DNA from: Marinobacter alexandrii | GTDB lineage: Bacteria; Bacteroidota; Bacteroidia; Cytophagales; Cyclobacteriaceae | Direction of reading: 5' to 3' | Length of the DNA stretch: 64,000 nucleotides | Assembly: GCA_039984955.1 (NCBI GenBank) | Contig: JBDWTN010000007.1 | Span: forward strand, 62,001-126,000 | In this document: in pieces, positions 10,155-18,478 of the stretch | How the letters are laid out: each line of letters begins with the position of its first letter | Position numbering within the stretch: position 1 is the first letter of the stretch | The notes under the pieces: generated by a model | Seen by the model: the letters and a program-made list of their open reading frames with translations, nothing else | Told to the model about the DNA's origin: nothing | Databases searched by the model: none | Program-made: the position numbers and the translations under genes

Positions 10155-11009
10155 TTATTTTTTATTCGGACGAAGGTCAAAAACCCTAGTGATATTAAAC
10201 CCATAATGAATATCACCATCCCAGAAATCCTCCGTTGTTTCACCAATAAAACCTCGCTCATTCATTTGAACGGCATTTGTGAAATGAAGCTGAAATACAT
10301 GACCTCCGGTCTCTATATCCACACCCACTGCAAAAGAATCTTTAAACTGCTCCGCCTTACCTGATAATTGAGGGTAATATTCAGTTACAATAGCTACGCG
10401 ATTAGATAACTTATATCGAGCTCCCAAACCAATCGCTAGGAGTAGATTCTCATCATCTTCGGTTAAAACAAGGTTTCTCTGAATTACTGTCGGAGTTATT
10501 TGCAAACTAAAGTTCGAATTGAATTTCTTGGCTATCAGCAGTTGTGCAGTGTATGCGTTTCTGTCCAAACCACTCAATCCTTCTATTTCAGCTGTTTTTC
10601 TAGCGATAGAAGCAAATGCTGTCATTGTTACCGGTGAATTGTTAGATTGACGCAATAGTCGATACTTAATAAAGCCATCAACTACCTTATCAAAAGAAGA
10701 TCGACCAATTCCAATATTGAGATTGTCTGTAAGTCCATATTCTAGCCCCATTCGCATATTTGCAAAGTCTAGCCCCCAAAATTCTTTATACCCTGAATTT
10801 AAAGTTCCAAAGCGATGGCTAATGATAAACTCCAAGGAGCCATTTGATCGTGTCTCAATTGAATGTCCATTGATGACTCGAGTACTCTTAAAAGTTGCTA
10901 TCGCATAGCCTTTATCTGCTGTCCCTTCAGATTCTAATAATTCTAATAGCTCATCCTGAGCAAAGGAATTAAACCCAAACAGGAGTAGTAAAATACTAAT
11001 TCTTCGCAT
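10155..11009 (-). CDS. DUF5777-type beta-barrel protein
   Basis: A 284-residue predicted outer-membrane barrel with signal peptide (MRRISILLLLFGFNSFAQ). A start five codons further upstream is possible, but the ATG at 11009 places the signal peptide correctly. The body is typical of the Bacteroidota DUF5777 family: a GSLEFIISHRFG motif, NMRMGLEYGLTDNLNIGIG and a C-terminal FWDGDIHYGFNITRVFDL. Family members often lie next to YceI and cytochrome-like proteins, as here, where the start overlaps the end of the YceI gene by 14 bases. The joint role may be respiratory or lipid-related surface chemistry, but that is inference. Confidence 0.75.
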   Translation of the reverse strand: MRRISILLLLFGFNSFAQDELLELLESEGTADKGYAIATFKSTRVINGHSIETRSNGSLEFIISHRFGTLNSGYKEFWGLDFANMRMGLEYGLTDNLNIGIGRSSFDKVVDGFIKYRLLRQSNNSPVTMTAFASIARKTAEIEGLSGLDRNAYTAQLLIAKKFNSNFSLQITPTVIQRNLVLTEDDENLLLAIGLGARYKLSNRVAIVTEYYPQLSGKAEQFKDSFAVGVDIETGGHVFQLHFTNAVQMNERGFIGETTEDFWDGDIHYGFNITRVFDLRPNKK

Positions 11010-11541
11010 ATGGCTTATAATCAAATTTTGCAGTTACTTCTACTTCTTCCGCAATCTTGTAAAAAACTGCCTTCGGTATTTTAATTTTATAATCTTCAAG
11101 TTTGATGATAAACACTGCTGACATGTTTAAGGCATCTCCTTTCTTATCTATTTCTCCATCAATCTTTATTTCCTTAGATACGCCATGAAGCTCTAAAGTA
11201 CCCTCTGCCGTAGCGGAAGACTTACCTTCTTGTCCATCCCAGTTGGTCAATTTTCCTTTAAAAGTTGCCTTAGGGTATTTGTCTGACTCAAGGTAATTTT
11301 CATTGAAATGTTCCTGCATAAGTTCTTTTGGGAACTCAAATGACGTAATAGGTATAACAATGACTATATTCTTAGAATCCATATCAATAATACTGGTAGA
11401 AGATTCATTAACAGCCTCTATGTCTTCCATAGGAGCGGAGGAATAAAATTTAATATAAGATTCTTCAGTCTTGTATTTCTGTCCAAAAGAAGTAATACAA
11501 ACAAAGAATAGTAGTGTGATTAGGTAATAATACTTTTTCAT
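10996..11541 (-). CDS. YceI-family periplasmic protein
   Basis: A 181-residue protein with a signal peptide (LLFFVCITSFGQ) and the YceI lipocalin-like fold: FYSSAPMEDIEAVN near the N-terminus, FEFPKELMQEHFNENYLESDKYPKATFKG in the middle and a TAEGTLELHGVSKEI segment. YceI proteins bind polyisoprenoid or other amphiphilic molecules in an eight-stranded barrel. It is the middle gene of a three-gene operon, 10 bases after the cytochrome-like lipoprotein and overlapping the DUF5777 gene. Confidence 0.9.
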   Translation of the reverse strand: MKKYYYLITLLFFVCITSFGQKYKTEESYIKFYSSAPMEDIEAVNESSTSIIDMDSKNIVIVIPITSFEFPKELMQEHFNENYLESDKYPKATFKGKLTNWDGQEGKSSATAEGTLELHGVSKEIKIDGEIDKKGDALNMSAVFIIKLEDYKIKIPKAVFYKIAEEVEVTAKFDYKPYAKN

Positions 11542-11551
11542 AATTTATTGT

Positions 11552-12349
11552 TTAATTGTCTTTTGCTCCGGCATCTACCCAACAAGCAATGATTTCTATC
11601 TCTGATGCTGAAAGATCCTCTCTTCCAGATGGCGGCATACTACGTCCACCAGTTCTTGCTTTCACTCTTTGAGCACTGCTTATAATCTGTGATTTAGTCG
11701 ATAGGTTAGGAGACTGGCTACCATTATGACACCCAGACACTGCGCAGTTTGCTGAAATTATAGGCATTACATCACTTGTAAGACTTGTAGTAGATATTAC
11801 ATCTACTGTAACACTCTTTTCAACTACGCACCCTTCTTCATCCCTCGCGGCTACAGTATACGATCCAGCAGAAATATCTTCAAAGGCTGTAGCAGCTTGA
11901 AATGAGCCACCATCAAGCGAAAAAGTTATGTCTCCCACTCCACCACTAGCTTCTAGCAGAATACTCCCAGTATCTTCAATACAATCTGACGGACTAGATG
12001 AAGTATTGAAAGTGATTCCTGTATCTTCAGCTTCAAGGGTAAACAATGTTGAAACCACACATTCATCAATCTCTTTTACAAAAAATTCTAGATTTCCGGC
12101 AAACAATCCCTCAATTGTCGGTGAGGATTGAAAATCTATTCCATTTGAACTGTATGTAAATGTGCCTGTTCCTCCAGAAGCCAAGAGCGTCACGCTCCCA
12201 GGTTGATCACAATCAGATTTTACAGAAGATACCACCCCCAATTCGAGATCGGAAAGTGAGCAATCAATGGCAGGTTCCTGCACATTATTTACGCAGCGTG
12301 ATAAAAGGAATAAGAGAATTCCTAAAAGGAAAATTAATCTTAGCGACAT
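11552..12349 (-). CDS. Lipoprotein with SprB-like repeats and a cytochrome-c-like C-terminus
   Basis: A 265-residue lipoprotein (lipobox LLSRC, Cys19); the upstream in-frame ATG at 12370 is less likely because it would bury the lipobox. Two SprB-type repeats (SDCDQPGSVTLLASGGTGTF and SDCIEDTGSILLEASGGVGD) precede a C-terminal segment with CAVSGCH, a spaced CX4CH heme-like motif (bases 11726-11746), and a downstream Met-Pro-Pro that could supply the distal heme ligand. Such modules occur in Bacteroidota as surface-anchored cytochrome-like domains. First gene of the operon with YceI and DUF5777. Covalent heme attachment through CX4CH is plausible but unproven. Confidence 0.75.
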   Translation of the reverse strand: MSLRLIFLLGILLFLLSRCVNNVQEPAIDCSLSDLELGVVSSVKSDCDQPGSVTLLASGGTGTFTYSSNGIDFQSSPTIEGLFAGNLEFFVKEIDECVVSTLFTLEAEDTGITFNTSSSPSDCIEDTGSILLEASGGVGDITFSLDGGSFQAATAFEDISAGSYTVAARDEEGCVVEKSVTVDVISTTSLTSDVMPIISANCAVSGCHNGSQSPNLSTKSQIISSAQRVKARTGGRSMPPSGREDLSASEIEIIACWVDAGAKDN

Positions 12350-12495
12350 TTGATCAGATTTATAGGTCATTTAACATTGAATGAATAAAACAATCGCTGC
12401 ATTATAGCGACATACAAAAGACGTATATAATTGAAGGAATGGTTGCGTGGAGAGATAGACAAAGAGTGAACAACTGTACTACAAAGGGTGACAAG

Positions 12496-12517
12496 GGATT
12501 ATCAATATTGATAATCC
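12496..12517. repeat. 22-bp perfect palindrome at the 3' end of the DUF2452 gene
   Basis: GGATTATCAAT is followed directly by its reverse complement, with no loop. It covers the stop codon of the DUF2452 gene. No T-run follows on either strand, so it is not a typical terminator. Confidence 0.7.
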
Positions 12518-12975
12518 ATACTCTTAGACTGGACTACCTCCCATGTATGATCTGACATTAATCTTATTTCAGCTTCAAAAGATTCGTACGGAAAATTCTT
12601 GCCCCATTCATCCGGGCTCACCATTGACACCAAATCTAAACCACTCTTTTTCTTATATAAAAAATAGGTTTTGCCAATCACTGGCTGAAAAGGTACATCT
12701 GCTTTGTAAATTCTTTCAGAGACTTCTACTCTTGACTTTAAGTACTTTGCCTGTTCAATAAGTGTTTGCATTTGCTCGTAGAGCTGTCGGAATTGTCGAT
12801 CAGTTTGATCGTGCATGGATGCTACAGCATTGCCTTTAATTCTCCCTTTATCTTCAGGCTTTATTATGGCACTTCCTGCATGATGAGCATATTCGATTAG
12901 ACCGGGTAGATCTGTGATTTTTTCCTTTTCTTTTTCTAGATCAATGGAAGAAATATCTATCTTATTGTCATTCAT
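12502..12975 (-). CDS. DUF2452 protein
   Basis: A protein of 157 residues from the ATG at 12975 (an ATG six codons upstream also exists). It is a conserved cytoplasmic family of Bacteroidota, recognised from IEYAHHAGSAIIKPEDKG, RQLYEQMQTLIEQA and VIGKTYFLYKKKSGLDLVSMVSPDEWG. The middle is helical and likely coiled-coil; the C-terminus is a small beta-rich domain. No catalytic residues stand out. The start overlaps the end of the small membrane-protein gene upstream by 8 bases, so the two are probably translationally coupled. The function is unknown. Confidence 0.75.
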   Translation of the reverse strand: MNDNKIDISSIDLEKEKEKITDLPGLIEYAHHAGSAIIKPEDKGRIKGNAVASMHDQTDRQFRQLYEQMQTLIEQAKYLKSRVEVSERIYKADVPFQPVIGKTYFLYKKKSGLDLVSMVSPDEWGKNFPYESFEAEIRLMSDHTWEVVQSKSMDYQY

Positions 12976-13102
12976 TTGCTTCCTTTTTGTCACTTCTTTC
13001 CCATGGAGCTACAGTCCTATTGCTCATATCGATAGCTATCAAAGCTAAAATAATTACAAAAATGATGGCTCCAACCAAGAAATATTTCTTAGACTTTATC
13101 AT
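12968..13102 (-). CDS. Small single-span membrane protein
   Basis: A 44-residue protein from ATG 13102, starting MIKSKKYF, with one strongly hydrophobic helix (about residues 9-28, LVGAIIFVIILALIAID) and a charged tail (PWERSDKKEANE). A longer frame begins at 13189 but would run into the promoter region of the divergent DUF3127 gene. The coupling to DUF2452 (8-base overlap) suggests a joint function, which is unknown. Confidence 0.55.
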   Translation of the reverse strand: MIKSKKYFLVGAIIFVIILALIAIDMSNRTVAPWERSDKKEANE

Positions 13103-13147
13103 ACTTGCAAAGTGAACTAGAAAAGTTGAAAAATAGTTTAGAAAATT

Positions 13148-13513
13148 ATGACAGTAGAAGGTAAAATTGTAGAAAAGTACGAGACTCAAACAGTAAAGGA
13201 AACTTTCAAAAAGAGAGAATTTGTGTTAGAGTATGCGGAAAACCCTCAATATCCAGAGTTTGTAAAGTTCGAATTGATACAAAGCAATTGCGATCAGTTG
13301 GACAATCTGAATGTAGGTGACGAAGTTTCAGTCAACTTCAATCTAAAAGGACGTAAGTGGACCGACCCTCAAGGACAGGTAAAATACTTTAATAGTCTAC
13401 AAGCATGGCGTGTTGACAAGAAGGATGCATCTAATCAGGGGGCAGATACTCCTCCACCTACTCAGGAGTGGGCAAAGGAGGATTTTTCCAAGGATGATGA
13501 TTTGCCTTTCTAA
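13148..13513 (+). CDS. DUF3127 protein with an SSB-like acidic tip
   Basis: A 121-residue protein. The first 95 residues have the DUF3127 pattern of an OB-like beta barrel (VEGKIVEKYETQTVKETFKK; NLKGRKWTDPQGQVKYFNSL), followed by a disordered Gly/Pro/Gln linker and the terminal sequence KDDDLPF. The last residues closely match the C-terminal tip of single-stranded DNA-binding proteins (DDDIPF), through which SSB recruits repair and replication enzymes. The pattern suggests a small nucleic-acid-binding protein. The DUF name is from family recognition and the SSB-like role is inference. Confidence 0.8.
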   Translation: MTVEGKIVEKYETQTVKETFKKREFVLEYAENPQYPEFVKFELIQSNCDQLDNLNVGDEVSVNFNLKGRKWTDPQGQVKYFNSLQAWRVDKKDASNQGADTPPPTQEWAKEDFSKDDDLPF

Positions 13514-13767
13514 CGACGTTTTCTAAAAGTAATTGGGATATAGTCGTCTGTAGGTAAGCCCAGATGAGCTAAATCCCATTTATTGTCATACCCATTTACC
13601 AATTGCCTGATGCATTCAACTCGATCTTCGGTGGGGTATGGACAATCATCCCAATGAAAAATTTCGACTCGATATTGATATTGCTTTTTGATGCCATTTA
13701 CTCTTACTTCTACCTCAATATCCTGTTCCTCATTGAGTTGCGGTATTTCTATGCCTATTATTCCCAT
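13510..13767 (-). CDS. Small conserved hypothetical protein
   Basis: An 85-residue protein from ATG 13767 (MGIIGIEIPQ); a start eight codons upstream at 13791 is also possible. It has alternating beta-type hydrophobics, an acidic N-terminus (NEEQDIEVEVRVNG) and the notable stretch IFHWDDCPYPTEDRVECIRQL, ending in RKRR. No signal peptide or known domain is recognised. It is convergent with DUF3127, and the two stop codons overlap by 4 bases. Confidence 0.5.
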   Translation of the reverse strand: MGIIGIEIPQLNEEQDIEVEVRVNGIKKQYQYRVEIFHWDDCPYPTEDRVECIRQLVNGYDNKWDLAHLGLPTDDYIPITFRKRR

Positions 13768-13853
13768 ATTAGATTTAGTTTTTATATTCAACTGGCAAAT
13801 AATATACCCAAATCTGTAACCTACTATTTTACAGTACGTTATCGTCTATTCTT

Positions 13854-14417
13854 ATGATATCAGAATTTCAATTTCGGACATTTTATCGTTCAAAATCAAG
13901 CACAACCTCCATTGGGTTGTTTCTTTTTATTATAAGTCTTAGTTGCTCTTCTGACCCTCAGAAAAGACCTTCTCCTTTACGTTCGGATAGCGCGATAGTG
14001 GCTGGAGTTAATGTTTACGTGGAGTTTAGTAGTCCTGCTGTAAAGAATCGTTTGATTTTTGGTACGGAGGCGGAACCACTTGTTCCATATGGAGAATTGT
14101 GGAGAACAGGAGCAAACAACGCTACTTTCATTTCAATCAGCAATCATTTAAATGTGGATACATTCCAATTGGATAGTGGTACTTATTCCATTTTCACCAT
14201 TCCAAATAGTGACGAATGGACAGTTATCTTTAATCAGGAATGGGACCAGTGGGGATCGTATAACTACAAGGACTCTCTTGATGTTTTTCGTCTCAATGTT
14301 ATTCCAAAAATTGTGGATCAGTCTCAAGAACGAATGTTATTCTACTTTGCTGATGATTCTCTGAAATTTAGATGGGATAAAGTTCGTTGGTCAATACCTT
14401 TCTCTAGTCTTCCCTGA
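13854..14417 (+). CDS. DUF2911 lipoprotein
   Basis: A 187-residue lipoprotein (FIISLSC, Cys31) of the DUF2911 family: VNVYVEFSSPAVKNRLIFG, PYGELWRTGANNAT and SGTYSIFTIPNSDEW are the family's hallmark segments. This periplasmic or surface beta-sandwich family is common in Bacteroidota and has no assigned activity. The final 14 bases overlap the end of the DUF302 gene on the other strand. Confidence 0.85.
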   Translation: MISEFQFRTFYRSKSSTTSIGLFLFIISLSCSSDPQKRPSPLRSDSAIVAGVNVYVEFSSPAVKNRLIFGTEAEPLVPYGELWRTGANNATFISISNHLNVDTFQLDSGTYSIFTIPNSDEWTVIFNQEWDQWGSYNYKDSLDVFRLNVIPKIVDQSQERMLFYFADDSLKFRWDKVRWSIPFSSLP

Positions 14418-14847
14418 GAGCCTCATTCACTACCCTAATCTTCAAACGGGACATACTGGTAATGATGTCTTCGCATTCCTGCAATAAGAATCTTTTTTTC
14501 ATGATCTTGGGATCAAAAAATCCAATATAGACATCTTCGTTTTCTTCCCAAACTAAGATCTTCATTGGAAGATCCAGCGCCGTAGTTTGACGGCATGAAA
14601 CAAGTTCGATCATCAAATTAGGATCTTCAAACAAAATCATTCGAGTTGGAGGAATTTCAACTCCATACTCTTTTGCAACTTTATCATGTTCCACGGTCTC
14701 AAAGTAAGCAAGCTTTTTTTGCTTAATTATCTCAACCAGTCTTTCTACTGTTTCATCAACGGTTCTTGAACTACGGTAAATTGTTAAATTCTGTGCGCTC
14801 AGATTTGAATAGGTAATTAAAATGAATATAAATACAATAAACTTCAT
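14404..14847 (-). CDS. DUF302 protein, secreted
   Basis: A protein of 147 residues from ATG 14847, which places a signal peptide (FIFILITYSNLSAQ) at the N-terminus; an ATG 20 codons upstream would bury it. The DUF302 core is visible (SSRTVDETVERLVEIIKQKKLAYFETVEH, IPPTRMILFEDPNLMIELV, ALDLPMKILVWEENEDVYIGF). Members are small alpha/beta proteins of unknown function that often co-occur with redox genes. No partner is evident here. Confidence 0.8.
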   Translation of the reverse strand: MKFIVFIFILITYSNLSAQNLTIYRSSRTVDETVERLVEIIKQKKLAYFETVEHDKVAKEYGVEIPPTRMILFEDPNLMIELVSCRQTTALDLPMKILVWEENEDVYIGFFDPKIMKKRFLLQECEDIITSMSRLKIRVVNEALRED

Positions 14848-14987
14848 GGCGGGATTGAGTTTGTATTGCGAAGATAATATGCCTTTTGATAGTATAGGTG
14901 TATTCACCTATTGACTTATTCATCATATCGCATAGATTAGCACAAGGAAAAGATTTATTTTTACCCTGATAACGGATAACTTGATCT

Positions 14988-16922
14988 ATGAACATATACG
15001 CCAAGCTCACCATTTTATGCCTGTTTCTGGTTTTATTCACCGCTGGTGTCTTGTCTTTCTTTGCCGATCAAAAAGTAGAGCAAACCTTAAAGGAGGAGAT
15101 TATTACAAGTATGACTCAGCAATCGAAGGGTATCAGTTCAGATATTGGAAGATTCATGTTCTCGAGGCTTAGTGATATTAAGATGGCCTCAAAAAATCCG
15201 TATTTCAGAAATGCTAATGCAGATCCTGAACAATTAACTCTACGTCTTCAAGAACTGGAAAATCTTAATGATCTCTATTACTCATTTTCATACTTTGATA
15301 TTAATAGGATTAGAGTTGCAGATTCTAAGCGGATTTCAATAGGAAAACAACATCCTAATAACCTTTTTTGGACTAAACTAGGACCAGGCCAAAATGAGGC
15401 AGTAGATGTTTCAAAATCAGAGTCCGTTGGTCGTGTGGTTATGCATTTTGCTTCAAAAGTCACCAGTTTTATAAATGAGACAGAAGTTGGAGTGTTGGTA
15501 GGTAGAATACCTGTAGATGAACTTTATAAAATCGTTGGTGAATATTCTTTAAGTGCTGACTCATCAAGGAATTTGGATATTCACCTAATAGATAATGAAG
15601 GAACAATTCTGTACTCTAACGTTGATCCTTCAAATATCCTTAATACAAAGTACAGTCAATATGATCTTATTTCTAGCCTAAATGAACCTGGCGTTAATTA
15701 TCTTGAAACTCAAGACGCCTTATACTTTATAAGTAGAGAAACAAACTACATGTCATTTACTGGCAATGAATGGACTTTGATATTAAGTATTCCGAAAGAA
15801 AGAGCTTACGCTCCTTTGCTCCAAATCAGAAGACAAATTTTATGGGCTGTTCTACCAGTCATATTAGTAGCAGTAATTCTATCTCTTATAGCAGCTAATT
15901 TATTCGTTAAGCCAATAGTTAAGTTAAGTAATGCAGCAGAAGAGCTCAGCAAGGGTAATCTGGATGTGGAACTTCCAGTCGGTTCTAGAGATGAGATTGG
16001 AAAACTTGCTAAGCAAATGGCAAGTACTTCTCAAAGTCTAATCGGGCAAATTGAAGAACAAAGGCAAACAAACAAGCAACTAATAGATCAAAAGACGCAG
16101 ATCGAGATGCAAAAGAATCAGCTAGTATCTGTTTCTTCCCAGATTAGAGATAGTATTAGCTATGCAGAGCGTATTCAGAGGTCTACTTTACCTCCTACAT
16201 CTACACTCACGAGTATCTTTCCTGAATCATTTGTTATCTATAAACCAAAAGACATTATTGGTGGGGACTTCTACTGGTTTGAACGAGTAAGAAGAGGTAA
16301 TAACGAGTTTATGATAATCGCTTGCGGAGATTGTACTGGACATGGTGTTCCGGGTGCAATTATGTCCATTATGGGAAGTAATCAGCTTACGAATATCATC
16401 TATTATCAAAATTATTTAGATCCTACAAAAATTATTACAAGGCTGGATAAGGTTATTAAGTTCGAGCTTCAAAGAGAAACGGATGAGGTGAACAGAGATG
16501 GTATGGAGCTTGGTATCTGTGTAATAGATTTGGATACGCTTAAAATGGAATATTCTGGCGCAGGTATTCCGCTTAGATTAATGAAACATGGTGATGAAAA
16601 GCTTACCATCATCAAGAGCCCTAGACAAATGGTTGGTGGAATTGAAGGTGATGAACAGGAAGTTCATGCACAGCTTGTAAAAGAAGAAATCCAACTAAAT
16701 GTAAAAGATAGAATATTCCTATCTTCAGACGGTTATCAGGATCAGTTTGGAGGAGAGTATGATAAGAAATTCATGTCAAAAAACTTCAACAAATTGATTG
16801 AGGATTCTTCATCCAAGCCAATTGCAGAACAACAAAAAATACTCGAAAAAACTTTTGCTGAGTGGTCTAAGAATACAAGTCAGACTGATGACGTATGTGT
16901 CTTAGGATTCGAAGTGAAATAA
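14988..16922 (+). CDS. Membrane PP2C-type (SpoIIE) phosphatase with extracellular sensor, SiaA-like
   Basis: A 644-residue protein with N-terminal helix (about 5-25), a periplasmic Cache-like sensor (about 28-283), a second helix (about 284-307), a HAMP domain (VKPIVKLSNAAEELSKGNL), a short coiled coil, then a SpoIIE/PP2C domain. The metal-binding residues of an active PP2C phosphatase are all present: Asp427 in GGDFYW, Asp448 in GDCTGHG, Asp581 in SDGYQD and Asp634/Asp635 in TDDVCV. This is the architecture of SiaA, which dephosphorylates SiaC in response to an outside signal. SiaB- and SiaC-like genes lie 3.9 kb downstream, which supports the same job. It is convergent with the 81-residue gene. 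Confidence 0.85.
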   Translation: MNIYAKLTILCLFLVLFTAGVLSFFADQKVEQTLKEEIITSMTQQSKGISSDIGRFMFSRLSDIKMASKNPYFRNANADPEQLTLRLQELENLNDLYYSFSYFDINRIRVADSKRISIGKQHPNNLFWTKLGPGQNEAVDVSKSESVGRVVMHFASKVTSFINETEVGVLVGRIPVDELYKIVGEYSLSADSSRNLDIHLIDNEGTILYSNVDPSNILNTKYSQYDLISSLNEPGVNYLETQDALYFISRETNYMSFTGNEWTLILSIPKERAYAPLLQIRRQILWAVLPVILVAVILSLIAANLFVKPIVKLSNAAEELSKGNLDVELPVGSRDEIGKLAKQMASTSQSLIGQIEEQRQTNKQLIDQKTQIEMQKNQLVSVSSQIRDSISYAERIQRSTLPPTSTLTSIFPESFVIYKPKDIIGGDFYWFERVRRGNNEFMIIACGDCTGHGVPGAIMSIMGSNQLTNIIYYQNYLDPTKIITRLDKVIKFELQRETDEVNRDGMELGICVIDLDTLKMEYSGAGIPLRLMKHGDEKLTIIKSPRQMVGGIEGDEQEVHAQLVKEEIQLNVKDRIFLSSDGYQDQFGGEYDKKFMSKNFNKLIEDSSSKPIAEQQKILEKTFAEWSKNTSQTDDVCVLGFEVK

Positions 16923-16948
16923 ATAGAGATTGTAATTGAATTGTATTT

Positions 16949-17194
16949 TTATTGCTGCGGAGCAGCTAAGAGGCTTTCATCAACTGTCATTTCATAAAGG
17001 TCGGATAAAGCAACATTAAGCGCATCTAATAACTCTTCATCAATATCAATATCTGGACTCAGATCTTCCATTTCATTGAGTGTATACCCTTTGCTTCGAA
17101 TATTATCAACATTTTTCAAGCATATTCTGGTCCATGACTGTGGACTAATGTTTTCGGTACACCAATTTTTAAAACTGCTCGCTTTTATAGCCAT
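16949..17194 (-). CDS. Small acidic protein of the signalling island
   Basis: An 81-residue soluble protein with a basic N-terminal half and a very acidic centre (LSPDIDIDEELLDAL), mostly helical. No family is recognised. It follows the receiver-pseudophosphatase gene by 7 bases and so is probably the last gene of the three-gene kinase operon. A regulatory or adaptor role in the Sia-like system is only inference. Confidence 0.65.
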   Translation of the reverse strand: MAIKASSFKNWCTENISPQSWTRICLKNVDNIRSKGYTLNEMEDLSPDIDIDEELLDALNVALSDLYEMTVDESLLAAPQQ

Positions 17195-17201
17195 CCTCTT
17201 A

Positions 17202-18449
17202 TTAGAGTTTAAAACCTATGATGGAAATATCATCATTTAAACTAGAACCCGCCTTCCAAGTTTGAAGGTTGCTCATAAGAAACTCTCTCTGCTCTCCCAT
17301 AGGTTTATCTTGAATAGATTTTAGCATCTCTTCAAATTTTTCGTATGAGAACTTGACACCATCTTCATTTTCCTGAATATAGTAGCCATTACTATACATG
17401 TAATATGACTCTCCCGGTTGAATATTTATCTTATCAGCAATGGCATCTTCAAAGTGATCACCTTCATCGCCTTTGAGGAAGGTCGATTTTTGACCATTAA
17501 ACACGATCATATCTTGATTAATGCCACTAAACTGAAGAGTTTGTGCATTGTGATCAAATACAGCTACAGAAACCTTTAGATCACATTGCAATTCGTCAGA
17601 TCCTGCCGCATCTAATTCATATTTCAATTCATTAATGATCTCTCCAGAATGGAAAATTTTTCTATCATGTGTTAGATAATTCAATACTGAATCTGCTATC
17701 AATGTTTTAAGCGAACCTACTATTCCTTTTCCATCAAATTCAATTAACGAAACAACTGTATAATCTTCAGATCTAAAGTTCAATCTGGTTGTCCATACAA
17801 ATTCTTCGCTAAACAAATATTTGGTTTCAAAAATCACAAAATGATCTTGAAATTGACGACCTAAATATCGATCATTTGGAAGCATAGATTGTTGCAACAA
17901 TCCTGCATATCTAATACTATCAATTAGACGCTTATTGATTTTATTCAACTCCTCTGTTCTTTCATGAACTCTACTCTCAAGCTCTACATTACTATCTTCC
18001 AACTCTTTGATATGTTCTTCACTTTCAATCGATTGCTGATAGGTATCTATAGCTCTTTCAAGCACGCCCTTCATTTCATCAAAATTCCAGGGTTTTGTGA
18101 TGTATTTGAATATACCACATCGATTAATACCATCTTTAATGGCCTCAATATCTGTAAATCCAGTTAGAATTATCTTAATAACATCTGGGTAATCAGGTAA
18201 GATTTTCTCTAGAAATTGGGTACCTGTCATTTCAGGCATCCGTTGATCAGTCACAATAACTTGAATCTCTTCTTTGCGTAGGATATCTATTGCCTCAATT
18301 GGATTTGTTGAGGTGTGTACGTTGAAAAACTTCCTGAAATTCGCTTTGAAAACACGAAGATTGGTTGCTTCATCGTCAACGTATAAAAGTGAGAATTTCT
18401 TCTTCTTAGATGTCTTATCTATTTGTTGCTGGTCTTGAATCTCTTCCAT
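17202..18449 (-). CDS. Response regulator fused to a degenerate PP2C (SpoIIE) domain
   Basis: A 415-residue protein. The receiver domain (about 18-135) is intact: acidic pair DD25-26, phospho-acceptor Asp68 (VIVTDQRMPE) and Lys119 (ITKPW). A coiled-coil linker (about 140-180) leads to a SpoIIE-like domain from about 190. The linker motif ISYAERIQRSTLPP of the active phosphatase is matched by IRYAGLLQQSMLPN, but catalytic motifs are lost: GGDFYW becomes SEEFVW (214-219), GDCTGHG becomes EFDGKGIVG and SDGYQD becomes SNGYYIQ; only the final DD (LNDDISIIG) remains. It is therefore probably a pseudophosphatase that binds rather than dephosphorylates its partner. Start chosen at the only ATG upstream of the receiver. 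It lies 29 bases after the histidine kinase stop, which is its likely phosphodonor. Confidence 0.85.
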   Translation of the reverse strand: MEEIQDQQQIDKTSKKKKFSLLYVDDEATNLRVFKANFRKFFNVHTSTNPIEAIDILRKEEIQVIVTDQRMPEMTGTQFLEKILPDYPDVIKIILTGFTDIEAIKDGINRCGIFKYITKPWNFDEMKGVLERAIDTYQQSIESEEHIKELEDSNVELESRVHERTEELNKINKRLIDSIRYAGLLQQSMLPNDRYLGRQFQDHFVIFETKYLFSEEFVWTTRLNFRSEDYTVVSLIEFDGKGIVGSLKTLIADSVLNYLTHDRKIFHSGEIINELKYELDAAGSDELQCDLKVSVAVFDHNAQTLQFSGINQDMIVFNGQKSTFLKGDEGDHFEDAIADKINIQPGESYYMYSNGYYIQENEDGVKFSYEKFEEMLKSIQDKPMGEQREFLMSNLQTWKAGSSLNDDISIIGFKL

Positions 18450-18478
18450 CCTGCCCTGAATCTAAATGTTGTTAATAA

